Shown here: positions 54,403 through 64,000 of the stretch, one piece after another
Numbering within the stretch: the stretch's first letter is position 1
Layout: each line of letters starts with the position of its first letter
Assembly (NCBI RefSeq): GCF_010015585.1
Contig: NW_022985072.1
Coordinates: 504,778 to 568,777 of the forward strand
Direction: 5' to 3'
DNA: 64,000 nucleotides
From: Eremomyces bilateralis CBS 781.70
Taxonomy: Eukaryota; Ascomycota; Dothideomycetes; Eremomycetales; Eremomycetaceae
Notes under the pieces: model-generated
Databases searched by the model: none
Told to the model about the DNA's origin: nothing
What the model saw: the letters and a program-made list of their open reading frames with translations, nothing else
Position numbers and translations under genes: made by a program

Positions 54403-54923
54403 GGCCGCGGATATTATGCGGTGGTCACTAAGAAATCCAGTTATCGCAACATCCCACGCGTTGTCCTCTGCGAGGCTCGCTTTTGGATGATTTGAGCGTC
54501 AAGTGGGCTTCTGGGACGTGCAGTGGTTGCAGGCTTGGGATAAGGTGATATGAGGAGAGGAGATAGGACAACAAAAATATGTTTGTCAAGGGATGAAGAC
54601 GCTCGACTTATGGTTAAAATATTGATCTAACCTGAAAGACTACATAATAGTAAATGAATACACAGAAAACATTGGTGGGGTGAAGTTCATCCACCATGTT
54701 GTTTCATCTGATGCTGATTCATATTGTTGATCTGGTTGCTATGGCACTCGGATGTAAACAAGCCAGACCCTGATGTCTTCAGCTCGAGATGCTTGGCATG
54801 GGAGGCTTCCCTTCAAAGACCGTAGCAATAATGACAATCCGAGCGGCTTTGAGTCCAACTTTTCATTTCCCTTTCTCAGCATGATTTTTGGACTCTAGCT
54901 ATTACCAACCAAATGCCTCTGCA
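54403..54923. promoter_or_regulatory. Shared divergent promoter of the AT-hook and YEN1-like genes, with an MluI box
   Basis: The two start codons are 521 bp apart and point away from each other. A perfect ACGCGT lies at 54456-54461, 54 bases upstream of the AT-hook gene and about 460 bases before YEN1. No other motif was recognised. The second half is AT-rich (54590-54720). Confidence 0.5.
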
Positions 54924-57865
54924 ATGGGGATCCATGGGTTAGTTTTGTGCAAAAGTTCTCCATTCTCTCTAACATTGTTCCACAGTATATACAAAGAGAT
55001 CGGCCCTGGACAGAGGATAGCTCTCTCGAAGCTTGCTGCAGATGCATTTACGAAGCACAAACGACCATTACGACTAGCAATAGATACATCCATTTGGCTA
55101 TTTCAGATTCAAGCATCCAAAGGTTTGAGAACTGGTTCAGCCCTTCGTAAAGCTCGCTGACTTGTATAGGCGGTACCAATCCCGCTCTTCGGACATTCTA
55201 TTATCGTTTAATTCGACTCCTCTCGCTCGCGATCCATCCGGTATTTGTTTTCGATGGCGACAACAAGCCACCATTCAAACGCAACAAACGGACGGGAGCG
55301 AACGTAGCCTCGATCCCCGAATACTTTGCGAAAGACCTACTCAAATGGTTTGGATTCTCCGTCCACGAAGCTCCCGGCGAAGCAGAAGCAGAATGCGCTC
55401 TCCTCCAACGCGAGGGAATCGTGGATGCTGTTCTTTCCGAAGACGTCGACACTTTGATGTTTGGGAGCGGTACGACGATACGACTCTGGACGGCGGAAGG
55501 CAAAGGCAAGGTTCCGACGCATGTCAGCCTATATGATGCCGAGACTACTAAGAATGGTACATCCGGGTTGGATTGCGACGGAATGATACTTGTGGCGCTC
55601 ATGAGTGGAGGAGATTACATACCCGAGGGCCTGCCTGGATGTGGACCGAAGGTGGCGTGTGAAGCTGCTCGAGCTGGCTTTGGAAGAGAGCTATGCTCCA
55701 TGAACCGACGCGATAAAGCGGCCTTGAAGGAATGGAGAGAGCGGTTGGTTCATGAGCTTCGGACCAATGAATCAAAATTCTTCAAGCGGAAACCTCGAAA
55801 ATTTGACGTACCGGACAATTTCCCTAGCATGGAGATTTTGGGATACTATATGCAACCCGCAGTGTCGTCGAAGGAAACCATTGATGGGTTGAAAAAATGT
55901 TTGGATCACATTTCAAGATGCGCTTCCGCAGAGGATCTCGAGCGCTATTGGAATACCTTGCAAGACCAAACATCCCAGAAACTGCGCTATTCGCTACGCT
56001 CGTTCTTCGAAAGACCGATTGACTTCGATAAACTCCGTACTTTCACCAGAGATGGTTTCAAATGGCAGTACCTGGACGACGCGAAGCATTTCATTCGCAC
56101 GATGTATCCAGCCGCTTTGGTTCGGGAAATCAGATTGAACAATCTGGAGCATATTGGAACTGTGGTCGACTCCAAATCGGAACAAGCAGCTGTCAAAGCA
56201 TTGCTCGGCTCTCGGGCGCATCCTGTCACCGATAATTGTACTGAGCTTCGGGTCGAATGCATCCCGGAGAAACTCGTACCGATAGACCTCTCGAAAGAGG
56301 AGGCCACTTCAGCATTTCAGAGGGACGTAGGGACCGAAGACGAAGCCGAGTTGGGTGATGAAGACGCACCAAAGGGCCGTGGCCCAACCCTTTTCAATCC
56401 CAATGCGCCACAGCGTGTTTGGGTCCACGAAGTCTACGTCCAACATGGTCTCCCCGATCTCTACGACGGCTTCCAAAACACTCTACGCATGAAGGCGATC
56501 GAAAAGGAAGACAAAGAACGGCGCCAGGCAGCCCGAAAAGCTGCGTCTACCGCTCCCAAAGGCGTACAAGCCGGTTCACTGGACCGATTCACCAGGGTGA
56601 CGAAATCGGGACAACCAGGTCCATCTCTTAGGTCAGCCAAATCACCCACACCGCAGCCGGCATCTACAGCTCCGGCTGTGTCGGAAATCCCACATGCTCA
56701 AAGCGAGACACAGGCACCGCGAACGAGGGCGACGACCAAACGGAGAGATGCCATCCCTGCCACGCAGCCTGCTCGCTCGACCGACCTACGACCCGTCGCA
56801 AACTTTCGCGTCCCACCAAGCCTCTCGTTCCTGGCCGAAAGGGAGGATACTGGGGCAGCCTTCATGGCGACTAGGACAAATGTTTCCTCGAGCAATCGTC
56901 ACCTCGGCGAGGACTCATTCGACTATCCTCCGTCTTCTCAGCCGCAGGTAACAAAGCGAGGAAAGCGATCTCCCTTCTCCCGTTCTGAAACCCTCCCCGT
57001 GGGCATCGGAACCGGAATCTCCAATACCACTCCTCAATCCGAGGAAATCGACGGACTCGATGCATTTACGACTCTCATGCAGAGTGCCAAGGACGATTCC
57101 GCACTCGAGGTGCGGTCGCCGTTCAGAAAGCGACGGAAGACAGCTTCTTCACAGAGAGGCTCCAAGGAACCTCCCACGCCCAGAAAAGCAAAAGGTGCCG
57201 ATGTAATTGACCTGATATCACCGAGTCCCAAGAAACAGACCAGCATCTCGAGTTTCGTGACCAGATCATCTCCCAGGAAGGATAAGGAGGATGACGGTCA
57301 TGATGATATGCGTCGGGGACACGATTCTTTTTTAGATGATTGGCTAGAATCAGCGGGAGGTCGTCAAAAGGGTTTGGGTGATATTGAGCATGACGGTTCC
57401 CGCCGCTTCTGGCCAGAGAACCAAAAGCTACACGATGATGCAGGCCTGCAGCGGCTTGACTTGACGGACTCACCACGCAGTGCACGAGCCAAGGCCCGTG
57501 CGAATAGGCTACAAGAGGGCTCCGCAAGTGAAGCTATGATTATCCATTCGGATGCTGTGGCGCGAGTGAACCTCACCGGAATTGTACAGCCGCCATCATT
57601 GCGAGCGCCGGCTTCCTCACTAAGCTCCAGGCGGTCACTCGCGGAGCTGAAAGATGGGAATATTCCCCAATCGAAGGCCCAGATTGCAGGCTATGGTGCG
57701 CAGACAGAGGGTGAACCCGCAACGAAGGCACAGGACAAGCAGGAGATTGTCGCTCCAAGGGCGAAGAAGAAACAGACTCATGTGCTTGTCAAGGATGACG
57801 GCAGCTGGGAATGGGGGACGAATGGTGTTCGGGTCGAGATTATTGACCTGACCAAAGTTAACTGA
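54924..57865 (+). CDS. yen1: GEN1/Yen1-type Holliday-junction resolvase (XPG/Rad2 family)
   Basis: Three exons: a 14-nt first exon (54924-54937, MGIHG), 54986-55122 and 55170-57865, 948 residues. Both introns are under 50 nt with CTAAC/CTGAC branch sites. The XPG-N domain begins MGIHGIYKEIGPGQRIALSK and has LAIDTSIWLFQIQ (first metal-binding Asp) and HPVFVFDGDNKPPFKRNKR. The XPG-I domain has HEAPGEAEAECALLQREG (catalytic Glu pair) and DAVLSEDVDTLMFGS (Asp pair); the helix-two-turn-helix follows, MSGGDYIPEGLPGCGPKVA. N-terminal Met-Gly is the family start, which fixes the start codon. The missing helical arch and the long C-terminus put it with GEN1/Yen1, which cut Holliday junctions symmetrically in late mitosis. 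The C-terminal half is disordered with many SP sites and a PIP-like QTSISSFV at Gln740. Confidence 0.93.
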
Positions 57866-59138
57866 GGCTTCCTACCATGATGATAATGAGTATGAAGCAC
57901 TATTAGGAGTTGATCGGAGTACATAGATGCATCCGATGGTGAGTTGAATTCAGGACCAAGGTCAGGTGACCCCGGTCCAGATGTCAATCAACGTCGTTTT
58001 ACAACGCCGATCAAACAATGTCACAAATTATCCTTCCACTTCGTATGTGGAGAGGACCTATCCATCGTGATCCACTATCAAAAAGTATCGCTCCGTCAAG
58101 GTCGCTTGAGACCAGGCAACAATGCGCAGCAGGTCGGAGAAATTATCCCGCCCCAGCTTACAACATGAAGCAACATGTATGCCGTGGTCGTGGCCACGGC
58201 TCCATGTTACGGACCACCGGAATATCGGAACATCGGAATATCGATGAAGGATTTATTTATCGGAGAACCTCCAATGATGCCTCGTCGTCAAGGCCCAGCC
58301 CCAAGCCGATTGGGTTTCCATGCATATTGCGCTACCCATACGGAATACAGACGTCCAGGCTCAGCCACAATGGGCAGCATTTTAAGGCAGCGGTTTCGCG
58401 TCTCTTTGCTTGCACAAGTTATGCTTAACTTTCGTATTCTTCGATCATCCTAACTGGCTGTTTCACCGCGGTGTTGCAGGATAGGGTATCTCCGCTCAAA
58501 ACGCCTTGGGCAGCGAGATGAGATCCTCCCCTCAACATCCCAGCCTGTAGTTGACTCGGAACGCTTCTCCTGTTCGGCAAGCAACCAATTGTTCACCCTG
58601 AATCCTCCTCATGTTCGGCAAGCAACCAATTGTTCACCCTGAATCCTTCTCATGTTCGGCAAGCAACCAATTGTTCACGGAGCCATCATCGACCCGAATC
58701 ACATCCTTTACATAGTACTTGTATCTTATTATACCATGGCGCGGCCACCAGATTCGCTATCGGAGAAATAGCCTATCATGCAACCTGCGGCAACAGTCGG
58801 ATCAGATATATCTGGACTCAGCCAGGAGGCCGTTCATTCGCCTTGCGAGTCAAAACAGGTTTCTTCTCATTTGATCTATCTCCTATGCTCATATTGGTCG
58901 AGTCGCCGATTCTCATCTTATTCGATATTAGTGCGGCTCTGTTCATATCCTGTCTATTGTAAATCTTGCGCTATCTGATATGGGGATCTACAGATTCCTC
59001 TAGTACACTTAATGGTCATCATACCCTCACCAATAGGTTGAACTTTCCTTCCGAGCTTTTCTCGCCACGTTCCATTTTCCTTGCAAGAGCGGATGTCCAC
59101 CTCAATGTATCTTGGTTAGCCTACATTTTCCTTATTGC
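57866..59138. other. Intergenic with a 41-bp tandem repeat
   Basis: Only the tandem repeat at 58565-58678 stands out. No gene recognised; includes the promoter of the downstream regulator. Confidence 0.45.
58565..58678. repeat. 41-bp tandem repeat, almost three copies
   Basis: TGTTCGGCAAGCAACCAATT recurs at 58571, 58612 and 58653, period 41 bp. The first two units continue with the same GTTCACCCTGAATCCT; the third breaks off after GTTCAC. Units differ at only one or two bases, so the array is young or homogenised. Confidence 0.9.
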
Positions 59139-60920
59139 ATGGATAACCTCGAGCCAAGCCACCCATATCCGAAAGATCCATCTCCTTCCCTAGCCATGGA
59201 CCCTCCGACGAGCCAAACGTCCAGGATTGTCCCTCCTCGGCTCCTTCATCTTCCCTTCACGAACTCCATAACCCGGACTCCAAAGCTCGAGGAGGCGCTC
59301 AGGAAGATGTACCCGGATTTGTCATCTTACGAGAATCGTCTGAGAGCGCTCGTGTTTCAGTATCAATTCCGGCCTGGCTCACTGCTCTCTGAAAAGAACA
59401 ATTCGCGGGAGTTTCTGTTCACGGCGCTGCAGGACATGTACTCCAATTATCCAGAGGAATACCGGCTAAACATCCTAATGGTAAATTTCATCCTGATGAA
59501 TGTGGCTGTTGGAATGTTGCCTGCAGTGGTCGCCAGCAAGAGACGAGGCGGGTCTCCGGAGGTGGATATCAAGGGGAAAGATATGGACGATGCCAGGGAG
59601 AAAGAGAGGCCCACAGCTCCAGAGGTAACTATCAAAACAGAAGACGCCAATCAGGTGGCAACGGGTGGTTCTTCAGCTCGAAGTGTCGCATCAAGCGGTT
59701 CTGCGAGTCCTAGAATTATGGTGCTCAATAGCAACAAGGGAATGAGTCTCGAAACGAGGAAACGACGAAGGCCAAAGACGGAGGAGGAGCGTGATAGCAT
59801 CAAGCGCGCTCGATCTCACGGCGCGTGTAAAGACTGCAGAAAGAGCAAGCATAAGGTGACCGGGACGAACCCCCTATCTTGCTCTGCTAACGATTCTCAG
59901 TGTCATCATATCCCTGCAGACGACAACGGAGGAAAGACGAGAGATCCAAAGCTGAGATCGTATGCAATCGTTCCATTATGAAATCTATGGAGGCTGACGT
60001 ACTGAAGATTGGCTCCCGCCTTCCCCCTCCCTGGCTTCCAAGCTGGAGCCCCGGAACAGGGTTCTGGGAAACAAAGAACTGAAGACCTTGACCATTCTTC
60101 ATCCCATGCTGGACTTCACGTATCTGCGCAAAGAGAAAATCGCCACGCCACGCGTAGCAAGTCACGCCGGCAGCGAATGCAGGCACCTCACTCTTCACCG
60201 CCATCGGGGCCGCATTCGGCAGGTTCGGTTGATACCTTCAAACACTTCATTGCACCCGAGACGTCTAGAGTTCATCACGGAACTACTTCTAAACGTCGGA
60301 ACGGTCATTCTGGCAACCACGACATCCTAGTAGGGGCTAAAAGCGCTCCTACTACCGGTGATCCACCATATTCTGGACAAACACCAAGTATCAACAGTAT
60401 GTCACCTAATTTCAGTCTCTTCGGTCCACCTTCCAGAGATTGCGGTCTGGCCTCCCAAGTGCCTGGAAACCAACCCCAACATGGACAGGACCGTTATTGG
60501 TTAAGGCAACCCCTCCCGACCGGATCTGATCATGGTCCACCCCCTACATTCCGCCATCTAGGAGCTTTGCGAGTTTCTGAAAGGCTTGCCACACAATCCA
60601 TGCCGGACAGCATCCCTTCCAGCCCTGGCCAAAGGACAAATCGCCATGGAGGGCCTCCAACCACCAACCCCGAGCGGATGGCCGTTACCCAGGTTTCGGA
60701 CTTTGGAGCCTTGGAGTTCTCTTTTGATAATGATATGGCCAACATTATCTCGTTACTACCTGATTTTACATTTCCTGGTGAGGATCCCCAAGGCATGGAT
60801 CCGGTCATTTCCATGGCGTTGGACTCTCTCATGGATTTTCCGGAGGATTTCAACTGGCTCGAGGTATTCCAGGAGCTGCCCCGACAAAATGATGGCAATC
60901 ATCCTGTAGAGAATCTGTAG
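59139..60920 (+). CDS. Putative fungal regulator with an atypical CxxC...CHH zinc motif
   Basis: Three exons, 59139-59855, 59901-59959 and 60008-60920, 562 residues. Introns are 45 and 48 nt with CTAAC and CTGAC branch sites. The first ATG in frame is at 59139; a second at 59196 is possible. An N-terminal helical segment (KLEEALRKMYPDLSSYENRL) is followed by a basic region (ETRKRRRPKTEEERDSIKRA) and, across intron 1, SHGACKDCRKSKHKCHHIP. This looks like one half of a binuclear-cluster finger (CxxCRxSKxxC), with His residues where more Cys would be expected; similar motifs occur in fungal DNA-binding regulators. The C-terminal part is Ser/Pro/Gly/His-rich with an acidic, hydrophobic activation-like end (FSFDNDMANIISLLPDFTF, DFNWLEVFQELP). 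I do not recognise a named orthologue. Nuclear role inferred. Confidence 0.65.
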
Positions 60921-61989
60921 GCAGATTCCACTCTGTCGCATTTGCTCCGGCTACGGCCGGACCCATGTCTTCAGGTATGATTTTATTTTTCGTGGTTATG
61001 CCAGATCTGTCATCGTGCTTCTCTTAACTTTTTGTCCAATTGTATTGTTTTGCTTCAATCCTGGCAAGTATCTTGGATTTTGAGCGAGCTTGGACCAATC
61101 CCAGGGACTAGGAGTCTTTCTTTCGTTTAATTGTTTACTCTTTAATTCTGAGCCTTCAGCGTTGTCATTTTCAGCAATTCCTCTAAACAAGGAATTGCAT
61201 CCAGGAGCTGAACCTGGGCATCCTTGTTGTTTGGTCATTAGTCCACCGACGGGGAGAGTGCAGGTTCTTATCCGACACTGGCATCAGTGGCCGTTGCTCC
61301 ATTTATTTCCATAGCGCTGCTCTACCGTTACCAGATGTTTTTCCATAGCGCTGCTCTGGGCCGTATAGAACACGAGTTGGCATGGTGAGCTAGACAATAT
61401 CGCTGACTCCAGTGTTTGCCAGGTATGATCTTGCTCTTACCAACGGTTCTCTACATCGGAAGGTAGGTCAGCCTGTATGGAACCTTTTGCATTGACTACT
61501 TATTAACTTCTCAAGCAGATTTCCATTTGCATCGGTACGGTTCTAGCCTCACGGGCGTTTCTCACTTCATCCACACGACGTCGACGGGCTCTCTTATTCC
61601 CTGCGTGCAGATCTGAACAGTGGCGGATGGTGTATGTAACCCATGTGACGTCTAGAAAATGCATCAGCTTACATGGATCTAGTTTCTGAATACATTTATA
61701 CGAGCATACGTAGGGTAGAATCTCGTCGCGAAGAGTCTCGGGAGGGATGCACTGGATTTACTGAAGAATTCCATTGAGCTCTGCTCGATATTCGAATGAT
61801 GAGGATCACGTGCATCCACAATATAGTTCCAATCAGCGAATAGAGATAGTTTGAGAGAGTCTTCTTTTGATTCAAAGTTATTCTCAGGTAGTACTTGCTG
61901 TGTTGGTATCGATCAACTCAAATCACCACCCAGCGCTAACCCGTCCTCAAATGAACTAACCATGCCCGAAACAAAATTGCTACCGCGCA
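60921..61989. other. Intergenic with hairpins and a short duplication, no gene
   Basis: Between the convergent regulator and wetA. Contains two adjacent perfect hairpins (61174-61198 and 61201-61217) and a duplicated TTTCCATAGCGCTGCTCT (about 61306 and 61338). No protein frame is supported. Confidence 0.5.
61174..61360 (-). other. Possible Pol III-type relic: hairpins with tRNA-like boxes
   Basis: On the minus strand AACGGTAGAGCAGCGCT (about 61311-61327) resembles a tRNA D-arm/A box. About 110 bases downstream, CCAGG TTCAGCT CCTGG (61201-61217) forms a T-arm-like hairpin with a 7-base loop starting TTC. Directly after it is a second hairpin (9-bp stem, 7-base loop, 61174-61198). The spacing does not fit a normal tRNA. 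It could be a SINE relic or chance. Confidence 0.25.
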
Positions 61990-63741
61990 TCAAGGAGCTA
62001 GCAATCCCTCCTTCTCCAACGCGTCCAGATCCCCCCCAGCCGCCATAACCAGCTTGGCCGCTGCCTGACTGAGCTTCTTCCGCCTATCCGCCGCCTCTTT
62101 CTCCCGCCTTGCCTTCGTCTTCGATGATCCTGACGGAGCCACCCCGTTCAATATCTTGCTGCTGTCGTCAGGCGTGAAATTCACAAACCATGATCCCCCC
62201 GCTCCGTTGCACATGCTCTTGCTCTGCCCGTGGCCTTGCCCGTGGCCGCTCTTTCGACGCTGCGTCCCCGCACCAGGCGGCCTCGTGGAAGCGCGGCGGG
62301 GACGAGGCGGAGAGGCAGAACCTTCTCGGGTGGTGGCACGCGGCTGTCGGGAGGACGCCGGGGAGAGATCATGGGCTCCGCTAGAACTGCCGACACCTCC
62401 GGTACGTTGCCCATGTGCACGCATTCGGTTGGGCGGGTGCCGCAGATACGGAGTCGAGCCGTTGAGGGCGAGAGGCGAGGCAGGGAAGGACGCGGTTTGG
62501 ATTTGATGCAACGTGGCCGGTGAGTTTTGCCTGGGCAGCGACTGCTGCAGAAGACTGTCGATTCCCAAAGAGGCCGGCGGTTCGCATTGTATCATCAGAC
62601 CCTGTGTCGCAAGGCTGGTGGAGGCAGTGTCGTCGAATAGATGCGATGGGGCAGATACCATCGGCCCTGATTGGCTGCTTGGGTGTCCGGCGCTAACTGC
62701 TTCCCACCAATGCAAATTTGAACTTCCAGCCTTGTCCATCGAGAAAGCATTCGAGTTTGGAAAGCCGAAGTTGGAATCGAAAGTTGGAGCAGAGGTCCAA
62801 GGAGATATTGGGATCGATTTCGTCTGTGGTGGTGTTTGCAGGGAGTTCTGAGCGGCATTCTCATACAATGAAGTCGGGGATACCTGAGTCGATATTCGAC
62901 GAGAATCGCTCGAGTCGGTAGTTGGCGAGGTCACCGGTGTCGATTGGCCTTGTAAAGGCAGAGAATATGTCGTCGATAAAGGCGAAAGCAGGTGGTCGAA
63001 GCTAGCTTGTCCACTGAGGGTTCTCGACTGCTGGCGCGATAGTCGAGGGAACTCCTTTGGTACAGGCGAGGACGGGCTGTTCTGAAAATCCTGTGGGAAT
63101 GAATCTACCGCCTGTTCAATGCGGGCAGCCCACGTTTCGGGATGTCGAGGACGGTAATGGTTCGGCGAGAGCATCTTGGGCGGTTGGAGAGACTTGGGGG
63201 AATTCTTCCACTGAGACTTTTCGACTGCTCCACGACTCTGTTGCCGCAGTGCACATCGAATTGCAGAAGAGAGGCGGGACTGATTTTTATAATGTGTTAG
63301 GGAAGGTGAGGAGGGTGTTGATCCAAAGTGGGCGGGCTCTGCCTTTTGAAGGTTGTTGCTCTTAAGGCTGAATGGAATATCAGACGTCGATAGAGAGCCG
63401 CGTCCTATAGATTTCGGGTAGATAGGCTGATGGGATGCATTAAATTGAGGCGAGGCTGCCCCAAGTTCGGCATACTCGTTATGCGGCCAGTGGGGTAAGG
63501 TACTTGCGAAGTACGGCGACGATAAATTCGGTGGTGACTGGTCGCTGGTCAAGGCTGTGGAGCTAAACAACTTCGAAAACTCCTCTGAACTTGGTCCAGC
63601 GAATGAATTCTCGTCTGTCGCTCCAAAGAGGTCTGCATTGATATATTGGTCAAAGACATCATCGTAGGAGGGTTCGAGCCATTCGAATTCTTTGTTCGCC
63701 CGCTGTGCGGGCAACTCGAATCGCTTGTGAATCCCTGCCAT
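61990..63741 (-). CDS. wetA: Developmental regulatory protein WetA
   Basis: Single exon, 583 residues. The C-terminal ESC1/WetA domain is clear: SWFVNFTPDDSSKILNGVAP, then SGSSKTKARREKEAADRRKK, then a helical end (AAAKLVMAAGGDLDALEKEG). Other blocks match Aspergillus WetA in order: YDDVFDQYINADLF near residue 26, PETWAARIEQAVDSF, a WWEAV segment, and QGLMIQCEP. The rest is Ser/Pro-rich and disordered. In Aspergillus the cascade BrlA to AbaA to WetA drives conidiation; WetA acts last, for conidial wall maturation, trehalose storage and repression of growth genes. The length agrees with the family (about 550). Compared with A. fumigatus the N-terminus carries about 20 extra residues (MAGIHKRFELPAQRANKE); an in-frame ATG closer to the conserved block is not present, so this start stands. 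Confidence 0.93.
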   Translation of the reverse strand: MAGIHKRFELPAQRANKEFEWLEPSYDDVFDQYINADLFGATDENSFAGPSSEEFSKLFSSTALTSDQSPPNLSSPYFASTLPHWPHNEYAELGAASPQFNASHQPIYPKSIGRGSLSTSDIPFSLKSNNLQKAEPAHFGSTPSSPSLTHYKNQSRLSSAIRCALRQQSRGAVEKSQWKNSPKSLQPPKMLSPNHYRPRHPETWAARIEQAVDSFPQDFQNSPSSPVPKEFPRLSRQQSRTLSGQASFDHLLSPLSTTYSLPLQGQSTPVTSPTTDSSDSRRISTQVSPTSLYENAAQNSLQTPPQTKSIPISPWTSAPTFDSNFGFPNSNAFSMDKAGSSNLHWWEAVSAGHPSSQSGPMVSAPSHLFDDTASTSLATQGLMIQCEPPASLGIDSLLQQSLPRQNSPATLHQIQTASFPASPLALNGSTPYLRHPPNRMRAHGQRTGGVGSSSGAHDLSPASSRQPRATTREGSASPPRPRRASTRPPGAGTQRRKSGHGQGHGQSKSMCNGAGGSWFVNFTPDDSSKILNGVAPSGSSKTKARREKEAADRRKKLSQAAAKLVMAAGGDLDALEKEGLLAP

Positions 63742-64000
63742 CTTCGGTCAAATGTCGTGCTTTTGGAGTGAATTCGCCACAGTTGAGCTCATTCGATTCG
63801 CATATAGGAGGCTTGAAGGGATAATAATGCGGAGGTGGGAGGACAATTAGGGTAATATGTATGTGGAGATGGTGTCCATAGGCAACGGCAATGCGAGCAA
63901 GGGAGCAAACATGGAGAAAGTCGACCAACTTAGTAAAATGCTTTATATTAGGGATATGAACCTATTACCCAGCCTCCCTTCAGGAAAGGGGCATTCTTTT
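63742..64000 (-). promoter_or_regulatory. wetA upstream region with BrlA- and AbaA-site matches
   Basis: Within the 259 visible bases are two matches to the BrlA element (C/A)(G/A)AGGG(G/A), CAAGGGA at 63898-63904 and AAAGGGG at 63985-63991, and one to the AbaA element CATTCY, CATTCT at 63992-63997. Short motifs like these occur by chance about once in several hundred bases, so single matches mean little. The cluster at 63985-63997 is the most suggestive. The promoter continues beyond the window. Confidence 0.4.

Noticed and set aside
1-64000. tRNA or rRNA genes, CRISPR arrays, LTR retroelements, Polintons or viral insertions
   Set aside because: No tRNA with paired arms and proper box spacing, no rRNA sequence, no spaced repeat array, and no gag, integrase, capsid or paired LTR signal was seen.
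1-64000. Secondary-metabolite or other co-functional gene cluster
   Set aside because: No backbone synthase or tailoring enzymes; the single MaoC-like enzyme and scattered regulators have unrelated neighbours.

Overview
The window is nuclear DNA of a filamentous ascomycete. The best clue to lineage is a clear wetA orthologue at the right end, which with the other genes points to Eurotiomycetes, probably Eurotiales (Aspergillus/Penicillium relatives); the species is not identified. Introns are typical of that group: 45-150 nt, GTRAGT-like donors, CTRAC branch sites 10-15 nt before the acceptor. I see no bacterial, viral, LTR-element or CRISPR sequence. Gene density is low: 13 confident protein genes plus relics in 64 kb, with 3-4 kb gene-free stretches and decayed transposons.

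Left part (1-20 kb): the end of a hAT transposon runs off the left edge; then a frameshifted small gene, a small inverted-repeat element, a cyclophilin H gene, a membrane-anchored RING-H2 E3 ligase, a ZIP zinc transporter, a second inverted-repeat element and a Fungal_trans_2-type transcription factor. From 15.7 to 18.4 kb lies a transposon nest: a Tc1/mariner-pogo-like MITE, the 3' part of a Fot1/pogo transposase, and a broken Tad1-like LINE.

Middle part (20-46 kb): a five-exon NBR1-type selective autophagy receptor (PB1, four ZZ fingers, FW domain, C-terminal LC3/Atg8-interacting motif); a gene-poor stretch with a possible tRNA-derived SINE; a CASC3/Barentsz homologue; an unrecognised two-exon membrane protein; an Est1-like membrane protein; a decayed gene of unknown function; a MaoC/hotdog hydratase; the replication factor CDC45 with MluI-box motifs upstream; and, tail to tail with it, an unusually long histidine-phosphatase protein.

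Right part (46-64 kb): a MULE transposase relic abutting a second, 5'-truncated copy of the same LINE; a very large AT-hook protein and a GEN1/Yen1 Holliday-junction resolvase sharing a divergent promoter that holds an MluI box; a 41-bp tandem repeat; a fungal regulator with an atypical CxxC...CHH zinc motif; a structured gap; and wetA, whose short visible upstream region contains matches to BrlA and AbaA sites.

Functional themes are housekeeping (splicing, DNA replication and repair, autophagy, zinc uptake) plus regulators of transcription and conidial maturation. The genes are transcribed individually and are not an operon or an evident secondary-metabolite cluster. Splice structures below were built by hand from donor, branch and acceptor motifs and reading-frame continuity; they fit exact multiples of three, but no transcript data support them.
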